The translations under genes and the position numbers were made by a program. Shown here piece by piece: positions 51,801 to 60,800 of a stretch of 64,000 nucleotides of DNA. Where the stretch lies: positions 35,006,753 through 35,070,752 of the forward strand of contig JASEVX010000010.1 of assembly GCA_031761405.1 (NCBI GenBank), written 5' to 3'. Source of the DNA: Serripes groenlandicus. Taxonomy: Eukaryota > Mollusca > Bivalvia > Cardiida > Cardiidae. Each line of letters opens with the position of its first letter. Position 1 is the stretch's first letter. The notes under the pieces are model-generated. The model saw nothing but the letters and a program-made list of their open reading frames with translations. It searched no databases and had not been told where the DNA came from.

Positions 51801-54800
51801 TGTAAAGATACATAATGTTAAAAGGTTTGTCAACTGTTTCCATATCATTTAACACCTGTTGTGTCCTATATAAAATACATAAGCATGTATTTAACATCTG
51901 TTAAACACTCCCAATATTGTGAATGTGTGGTACCAAGTCAAGAATGGTATAACTTCTTTTAAATCTTACCTTTTTTTATGTGTTGGAGAGGAGCGATTTG
52001 TACACCATGGGTTGCAGTTGTAAATTCTTTTAACTGTAAAGGATGTTTCACACTCACTGCAGGGAACCTCTTGCATGGCTGTGTATGTTGTGGGGAAGAC
52101 AACAACCTCTTCTCACTAATTGATCTGACACCCTGATTAATCTTTAAAAAAAAAAAGAGAGGTTCCTTAGATTCACAGAAATCGACCGAAATCAACTTTC
52201 ACTAACTGAAATCTACTTTTATTTTTAATGTTATGATTTATGTTGTAAACTTGAATATAAATCAATAATGATACATTTGTGTTAACATGTAGTTTCTATA
52301 TTTGTTAATTGAAATTTAAAACTTGCTGAATATTTTAACAGGGTGAGAAATTTATGATATTTTGTTATAATTCAAAGCAAAAAAACATACTGGCTCTATA
52401 GTATTCACAAATGTCAATGTCGTAATTATTTAAAGAATCGCGAAAAATCACGAATGATAAAAAGAAAACATTATCATACCTCTTTTACTTTCATTCTGTT
52501 GTCTCGAATCTCGGTTCTTATTTTTTCCATCTTTTTATCAAGCTTTAAATGGTTGTCACATTGTTTAAAACATCGAACGCAGATGGTATAATCACCTTCC
52601 TCGATGTCGCTGACAGTTGTCATTTCTCCGTGTTGCAACGCTTTGTTAATTACAACGATACGTTCTTTCGAAAGTTTTAATTTCATATGAAACAGTTTGT
52701 TTTCTTTTTTTCTACCTGAACTCGTTAAAAATATTTCCCTGGACGAAAACCCACACATAAAACACTTGTCGTTAAATAAATAAACTTTGTTTGGCGTTAG
52801 TAGAAGATTCGCCTGTTCTACGGACGAATATTCTACGGACGCCATTATTCCTTTGTTTATTCCAATACAACCGGAATACCCTATAGTTACCGCTTCGCCT
52901 TTTCGTTCTTTCTACATTAGTTACTATACTTGAATCGTACTGCCTATTTTGGTAAGCGACAATTTGATTGGCTAACGCAAAGGTCAATCTGAGACGACCC
53001 GTATAGGGAAGTCATCAGATCTATATACGAGTGTGCGAGTTAAGATCTGGTTTTAATGAGATTGCTTAACTGTGTACCATTGTGTACATTGTCTACTTGT
53101 GTAGAGTCTGATAAGGGATACCGATGTGTTCCTTATCTACTCGTGTAGAGTCTGATAATGGGTACCAATTTGTTCATTTGTGCTTGTGTAGAGTCTGATA
53201 AGGTGTACCAATTTGTACCGTATTTACTCGTGTAGATTCTGATAAGGAATACCAATGTGTACATTGTCTACTTGTGTAGAGTCTGATGCTGTGTACCAAT
53301 GTGTTCCTTGTCTACTCGTGTATAGTCTAATAAGGGATACCAATGTGTACATTGTCTACTTGTATAGATTCTGATAATGGGTACCAATGTGTTCCTTGTC
53401 TAATCGTTTATAGTCTAATAAGGGGTACCAATGTATTCCGTGTCAACTCGGGTATAGTCTAATAAGGGATACCAATGTGTTCCTTGTCTACTTGTGTATA
53501 GTCTAATAATGGGGACCAATGTGTTCCGTGTCTACTCGGGTATAGTCTAATAAGGGATACCAATGTGTTCCTTGTCTACTTGTGTATAGTCTGATAATGG
53601 GTACCAATGTGTTCCTTGTCTACTTGTGTAGAGTCTGATAATGGATACCAATGTGTTTCTTGTCTACTCGTGTATAGTCTAATAATGGGTACCAATGTGT
53701 TCCTTGTCTACTCGTGTATAGTCTAATAAGGGATAGCAATGTGTTCCTTGTCTACTCGTGTAGAGTCTGATAATGGGTACCAATGTGTTCCTTGTCTACT
53801 CGTGTATAGTCTAATAATGGGTACCAATGTGTTCCGTGTCTAATCGTTTATAGTCTAATAAGGGGTACCAATGTATTCCGTGTCTACTCGGGTATAGTTT
53901 AATAAGGGATACCAATGTGTTCCTTGTCTACTTGTGTATAGTCTAATAATGGGGACCAATGTGTTCCGTGTCTACTCGGGTATAGTCTAATAAGGGATAC
54001 CAATGTGTTCCTTGTCTACTTGTGTATAGTCTGATAATGGGTACCAATGTGTTCCTTGTCTACTTGTGTAGAGTCTGATAATGGTTACCATTGTGTTTCT
54101 TGTCTACTCGTGTATAGTCTAATAATGGGTACCAATGTGTTCCTTGTCTACTCGTGTATAGTCTAATAAGGGATAGCAATGTATTCCTTGTCTACTCGTG
54201 TAGAGTCTGATAATGGGTACCAATGTGTTCCTTGTCTACTCGTGTATAGTCTAATAATGGGTACCAATGTGTTCCCTGTCTAATCGGGTATAGTCTAATA
54301 AGGGATACCAATGTGTTCCGTCTCTACTCGGGTATAGTCTAATAAGGAATACCAATGTGTTCCTTGTCCACTCGTGTATAGTCTAATAATGGGGACCAAT
54401 GTGTACCTTGTCTACTCGTTTATAGTCTAATAATGGGTACCAATGTGTTCCGTCTCTACTCGGGTATAGTCCAATAAGGGATACCGATGTGTTCCTTGTC
54501 TACTCGTGTATAGTCTAATAAGGGATACCAATGTGTTCCTTGTCTACTCGTGTAGAGTCTAATAATTGGTACCAATGTGTTCATTGACTACTTGTGTAGA
54601 GTCTGATAAGGGATACCAATGTGTTCCTTGTCTACTTGTTTATAGTCTAATAAAGGATACCAATGTGTTCCTTGTCTACTCGTGTAGAGTCTGATAATGT
54701 ATACCAATGTGTTCCTTGTCTACTCATGTATAGTCTGATAAGGGATACCAATGTGTTCCTTGTCTACTCGTGTAGAGTCTGATAATGGGTACCAATGTGT

Positions 54801-57800
54801 TCCTTGTCTACTTGGGTAGAGTCTGATAAGGAATACCAATGTCTTCCTTGTCTACTTGTGTAGAGTCTGATAATGGGTACCAATGTGTTCCTTGTCTACT
54901 CGTGTATAGTCTAATAATGGGGATCAGTGTGTTCCTTGTCTACTCGAATATAGTCTAATAATGGGTACCAATGTGTTCCGTCTCTACTCGGGTATAGTCT
55001 AATAAGGGATACCAATGTGTTCCTTGTCTACTCGTGTATAGGCTAATAAGAGATACCAATGTGTTCCTTGTCTACTCGTGTATAGGCTAATAAGGGATAC
55101 CAATGTGTTCCTTGTCTACTCGTGTAGAGTCTGATAATGTGTACCAATGTGTTCCTTGTCTACTTGGGTAGAGTCTGATAAGGAATACCGATGTGTTCCT
55201 TGTCTACTTGTGTAGAGTCTGATAATGGGTACCAGTGTGTTCCGTGTCTACTCGTGTATAGTCTAATAATGGGGACCAATGTGTTCCTTGTCTACTCGTT
55301 TATAGTCTAATAATGGGTAACAATGTGTTCCGTCTCTACTCGGGTATAGTCTAATAAGGGATACCAATGTGTTCATTGTCTACTCGTGTATAGGCTAATA
55401 AGGGATACCAATGTGTTCCGTCTCTAATCGGGTAAAGTCTAATAAGGGATACCAATGTGTTCCTTGTCTACTTGTGTAGAGTCTGATAATGGGTATCAAT
55501 GTGTTCCTTGTCTACTTGTGTAGAGTCTGATAATGGGTACCAATGTGTTTCTTGTCTACTCATGTATAGTCTAATAATGGGTACCAATGTGTTCCTTGTC
55601 TACTCGGGTATAGTCTAATAAGGGATACCAAGGTGTTCCGTCTCTACTCGGGTATAGTCTAATAAAGGATACCAATGTGTTCCTTGTCTACTCGTGTATA
55701 GGCTAATAAGGGATACCAATGTGTTCCTTGTCTACTCGTGTATAGGCTAATAATGGGTACCAATGTGTTCCTTGTCTACTTGGGTAGAGTCTGATAATGG
55801 GTACCAATGTGTTCCTTGTCTACTTGTGTAGAGTCTAATAATGGGTACCAATGCGTTCTGTGTCTACTCGGGTATAGTCTAATAAGGGATACCAATATGC
55901 TCATTGTCTACTCGTGTATAGTCTAATAATGGGGACCAATATGTTCCTTGCCTACTCGTTTATAGTCTAATAATGGTTACCAATGTGTTCCGTCTCTACT
56001 CGGGTATAGTCTAATAAGGAATACCAATGTGTTCCTTGTCTACTCGTGTATAGTCTAATAATTGGGACCAATGTGTACCTTGTCTACTCGTTTATAGTCT
56101 AATAATGGGTACCAATGTGTTCCGTCTCTACTCGGGTATAGTCCAATAAGGGATACCGATGTGTTCCTTGTCTACTCGTGTATAGTCTAATAAGGGATAC
56201 CAATGTGTTCCTTGTCTACTCGTGTAGAGTCTAATAATTGGTACCAATGTGTTCATTGACTACTTGTGTAGAGTCTGATAAGGGATACCAATGTGTTCCT
56301 TGTCTACTTGTTTATAGTCTAATAAAGGATACCAATGTGTTCCTTGTCTACTCGTGTAGAGTCTGATAATGTATACCAATGTGTTCCTTGTCTACTCATG
56401 TATAGTCTGATAAGGGATACCAATGTGTTCCTTGTCTACTCGTGTAGAGTCTGATAATGGGTACCAATGTGTTCCTTGTCTACTTGGGTAGAGTCTGATA
56501 AGGAATACCAATGTCTTCCTTGTCTACTTGTGTAGAGTCTGATAATGGGTACCAATGTGTTCATTGTCTACTCGTGTATAGTCTAATAATGGGGATCAGT
56601 GTGTTCCTTGTCTACTCGAATATAGTCTAATAATGGGTACCAATGTGTTCCGTCTCTACTCGGGTATAGTCTAATAAGGGGTACCAATGTGTTCCTTGTC
56701 TACTCGTGTATAGGCTAATAAGAGATACCAATGTGTTCCTTGTCTACTCGTGTATAGGCTAATAAGGGATACCAATGTGTTCCTTGTCTACTCGTGTAGA
56801 GTCTGATAATGGGTACCAATGTGTTCCTTGTCTACTTGGGTAGAGTCTGATAAGGAATACCGATGTGTTCCTTGTCTACTTGTGTAGAGTCTGATAATGG
56901 GTACCAGTGTGTTCCGTGTCTACTAGTGTATAGTCTAATAATGGGGACCAATGTGTTCCTTGTCTACTCGTTTATAGTCTAATAATGGGTAACAATGTGT
57001 TCCGTCTCTACTCGGGTATAGTCTAATAAGGGATACCAATGTGTTCATTGTCTACTCGTGTATAGGCTAATAAGGGATATCAATGTGTTCCGTCTCTAAT
57101 CGGGTAAAGTCTAATAAGGGATACCAATGTGTTCCTTGTCTACTTGTGTAGAGTCTGATAATGGGTATCAATCTGTTCCTTGTCTACTTGTGTAGAGTCT
57201 GATAATGGGTACCAATGTGTTTCTTGTCTACTCATGTATAGTCTAATAATGGGTACCAATGTGTTCCTTGTCTACTCGGGTATAGTCTAATAAGGGATAC
57301 CAAGGTGTTCCGTCTCTACTCGGGTATAGTCTAATAAAGGATATCAATGTGTTCCTTGTCTACTCGTGTATAGGCTAATAAGGGATACCAATGTGTTCCT
57401 TGTCTACTCGTGTATAGGCTAATAATGGGTACCAATGTGTTCCTTGTCTACTTGGGTAGAGTCTGATAATGGGTACCAATGTGTTCCTTGTCTACTTGTG
57501 TAGAGTCTAATAATGGGTACCAATGCGTTCTGTGTCTACTCGGGTATAGTCTAATAAGGGATACCAATATGCTCATTGTCTACTCGTGTATAGTCTAATA
57601 ATGGGGACCAATATGTTCCTTGCCTACTCGTTTATAGTCTAATAATGGGTAACAATGTGTTCCGTCTCTACTCGGGTATAGTCTAATAAGGGATACCAAT
57701 GTGTTCATTGTCTACTCGTGTATAGGCTAATAAGGGATACCAATGTGTTCCGTCTCTAATCGGGTAAAGTCTAATAAGGGATACCAATGTGTTCCTTGTC

Positions 57801-60800
57801 TACTTGTGTAGAGTCTGATAATGGGTATCAATGTGTACCTTGTCTACTCGTGTAGATTCTGATAATGGGTACCAATGTGTTCCTTGTCTACTCGTGTAGA
57901 GTCTAATAATGGTACCAATGTGTTCATTGACTACTTGTGTAGAGTCTGATAAGGGATACCGATGTGTTCCTTGTCTACTTGTGTATAGTATAATAAGGGA
58001 TACCAATGTGTTTCTTATCTACTCGTGTAGAGTCTGATAATGTGTACCAATGTGTTCCTTGTCTACTCATGCATAGTCTAATATGGGATACCAACGTGTT
58101 CCTTGTCTACTCGTGTAGAGTCTGATAATGGGTACCAATGGGTGCCTTGTCTACTTGGGTAGAGTCTGATAAGGAATACCGATGTGTTCCTTGTCTACTT
58201 GTGTATAGTCTAATAAGGGATACCAAACTGTTCCTTGTCTACTCGTGTATAGTCTAATAATGGGGACCAATGTGTTCCTTGTCTACTCGTTTATAGTCTA
58301 ATAATGGGTACCAATGTGTTCCGTCTCTACTCGGGTATAGTCTAATAAGGGATACCAATGTGTTCCGTGTCTACTCGTGTATAGTCTAATAAGGGATACC
58401 AATGTGTTCCTTGTCTAATCGTGTAGATTCTAATAATGGTTACCAATGTGTTCATTGACTACTTGTGTAGAGTCTGATTAGGGATACGATGTGTTCCTTG
58501 TCTACTTGTGTATAGTCTAATAAGGGATACCAATGTGTTCCTTGTCTACTCGTGTAGAGTCTGATAATGTGTACCAATGTGTTTCTTGTCTACTCATGTA
58601 TAGTCCAATAAGGGATTCCTATGTGTTCCTTGACTACTCGTGTATAGTCTGATAATGGGTACCAATGTTTTCCTTGTCTACTTGGGTAGAGTCTGATAAG
58701 GAATACCGATGTGTTCCTTGTCTACTTGTGTATAGTCTAATAAGGGATACCAAAGTGTTCCTTGTCTACTCGTGTAGAGTCTGATAATGGGTACCAGTGT
58801 GTTCCTTGTCTACTCGTGTATTGTCTAATAAGGGGTACCAATGTGTTCCTTGTCTACTCGTGAAGAGTCTGATAATGGGTACCAATGTGTTCCTTGTCTA
58901 CTTGGGTAGATTCTGATAATGGGTACCAATGTGTACCTTGTCTACTCGTGTAGATTCTGATAATGGGTACCAATGTGTTCCGTGTCTACTCGTGTATAGT
59001 CTAATAATGGGTACCAATGTGTACCTTGTCTACTTGTGTTGAGTCTGATAATGGGTACAAATGTGTTCTTTGTCTACTCGTGTAGAGTCTGATAATGGGT
59101 ACCAATGTGTTCCGTGTCTACTCGGGTATAGTCTAATAAGGGGTACCAATGTGTTCCTTGTCAACTTGTGTAGAGTCTGATAATGGGTACCAATGTGTTC
59201 CTTGTCTACTCGTGTAGAGTCTGATAAGGGATACCAATGTGTTCCTTGTCTACCCGTGTATAGTCTAATAAGGGGTACCAATGTGTACCTTGTCAACTTG
59301 TGTAGAGTCTGATAATGGATACCAATGTGTACATTGTCTTCTTGTGTAGAGTCTGGTAAAGGGGTACCAATTTGTACCTTGTCTACTTGTGTAGAGTCTG
59401 ATAATGGCTACCAATGTGTTCCCTGTCTACTCGTGTATCGTCTAATAAGGGGTACCAATGTGTTCCTGGTCTACTTCTGTAGAGTCTGATAAGGGATACC
59501 AACGTGTACATTGTCTACTTGTGTAGAGTCTGATAACGGGTACCAATTTGTACCTTGTCTACTTGTGTAGAGTCTGGTAATGGGTACCAATGTGTTCCTT
59601 GTCTACTCGTGTATAGTTTAATAATGGATACCAATGTGTACCTTGTCCCAAGGAATATTTGAACATGTTATTCATATTAAGGCATATCATTTGCATGGGA
59701 TAACAACATATTCAAACAATAATGAACTAGTATATCATAACAAATTAAAACAAATATTTGAGATCATTATATAAGGAAACACTAGGCTCATGCAGTCGTA
59801 TGGCAAGAATTGAGATCATCTATAATATAAGGAATGTTAGGTATTCGTATATTTATTATTATTGAAACTTTTATGAAATGGTTTTACAAATTAAAGCTAA
59901 TTTGACAAGTTTTTTTTTATATCCTAACAGTTCATAATATTTTTAAGTTATAGGATGGTTATGATTATATTTCGAACAATATTTCATTAATTCCTTAATA
60001 AAATTATTTCACTCGAACAAATAATGAAACCCTTCACCACTTCTATTATTATTACACTTAGTTGCTTACGTTCAATTCCAAGATGGCGGGTTTCGTGCTA
60101 TTTACAGATTCTTGAAAATCAAGCCAATCTTAAAAGTCCAGTACATGTGGTCTTTGTTGTTGCATTGTATCTAGTAAGAATAATTTATAAAAAAAATACA
60201 TATTTAAAATGAAAAGAGAACATATCCGAAATAAATTGTGTTGTTCAAACATTGTGACCCACCAATGTGATACAGTCTTCTGAAGATGGATAGCAAATAT
60301 GAACCGTTTCGCAAGAAAACCAACATTGTGGACTCTGCTTAAGGTATCAATCCGGATCCGCCGAAGCATGCTAACCTTGATATATACTTCTCGCCTCCTG
60401 TAGATTGTCTGTTTCAAGAATCATTACTCTATACATCTATCCCACTGTTGGCCCGGCTGATATAGGTCGATTCATTATGCAGATTCCAAAATGTTGGTTT
60501 TCTCGTGGAAAAGCTAATATTATTAAATGTTTACTAAATTATAATTAAACTCTTAAATAACGATGTATTCCATTTTTTCTAGTTTTCCCTATCAGACGGC
60601 ATGTACCATGTGTTTATGGAAGAACTGTTACGGCTGTTTCCAAGGGAACAGATACATGTGATGAAATCAAAGGAGATTGGTTCACGTGACTCGATCAGAC
60701 GTTTGTTTGGATTTCTCGAAATGAGTTGAGTAACTTCTTCGAATATAGAAAGATAATGTTCTATGAAATATAAAACAAAGCATTTTATTTCTTGACAGTA

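Larger units (their letters stand above)
48388..52845 (-). pseudogene. DUF6589-like protein gene, damaged
   Basis: Five exons on the minus strand: 52845-52480, 52141-51970, 51023-50897, 49890-49760 and 49149-48388. The start MASVEYSSVEQ leads to a cysteine pair module (CFMCGF, later CVRCFKQC) followed by a basic helix. Exon 2 is linker-like (VSVKHPLQLKEF). Exons 3 and 4 join in phase to give EPVFFGGDRLTDERVQCAQ and then RLEGFISKIEDFHRLMNF, which I recognise as the DUF6589 signature (GDxLT, later EDxH). Exon 5 has YRNVKGNVKNEYRAY and a C2H2 finger, YKCHFCERTYAYVASLKTHE. Exons 2 and 3 do not join in phase, so an exon between them is missing or unseen. Exon 5 has an in-frame TAA at 49101-49099. 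The usual DUF6589 end is not found. The GD and ED acidic residues make it a candidate transposase, which is inference. Confidence 0.72.
43103..53064. mobile_element. ~10-kb transposon with helicase and DUF6589-like genes
   Basis: The terminal inverted repeats begin CAATCTCATTAAAATCAGA (left) and CAATCTCATTAAAACCAGA (right, complement) and extend with gaps to about 88 and 83 bp. The inner ends share GATCTGA and GGTCGTCTCAAATTGACC (right: one change). CTTAACTGT directly flanks both ends (43094-43102 and 53065-53073), a 9-bp target duplication. TTAA alone would be the shorter alternative. A helicase gene starts 89 bp inside the left repeat and a DUF6589-like gene starts 137 bp inside the right repeat. 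They converge. Both are damaged. The whole element is absent from copy 1. Known superfamilies with 8-9-bp duplications include hAT, P and Mutator-like elements, but I cannot place this one. Confidence 0.8.

Noticed and set aside
59030..59296. Open frames on the minus strand in the 44-bp arrays (also at 12765, 13239 and 57800)
   Set aside because: Low-complexity translation of a satellite (repeats of LIRLYT or THWYPLSDST). No protein family.
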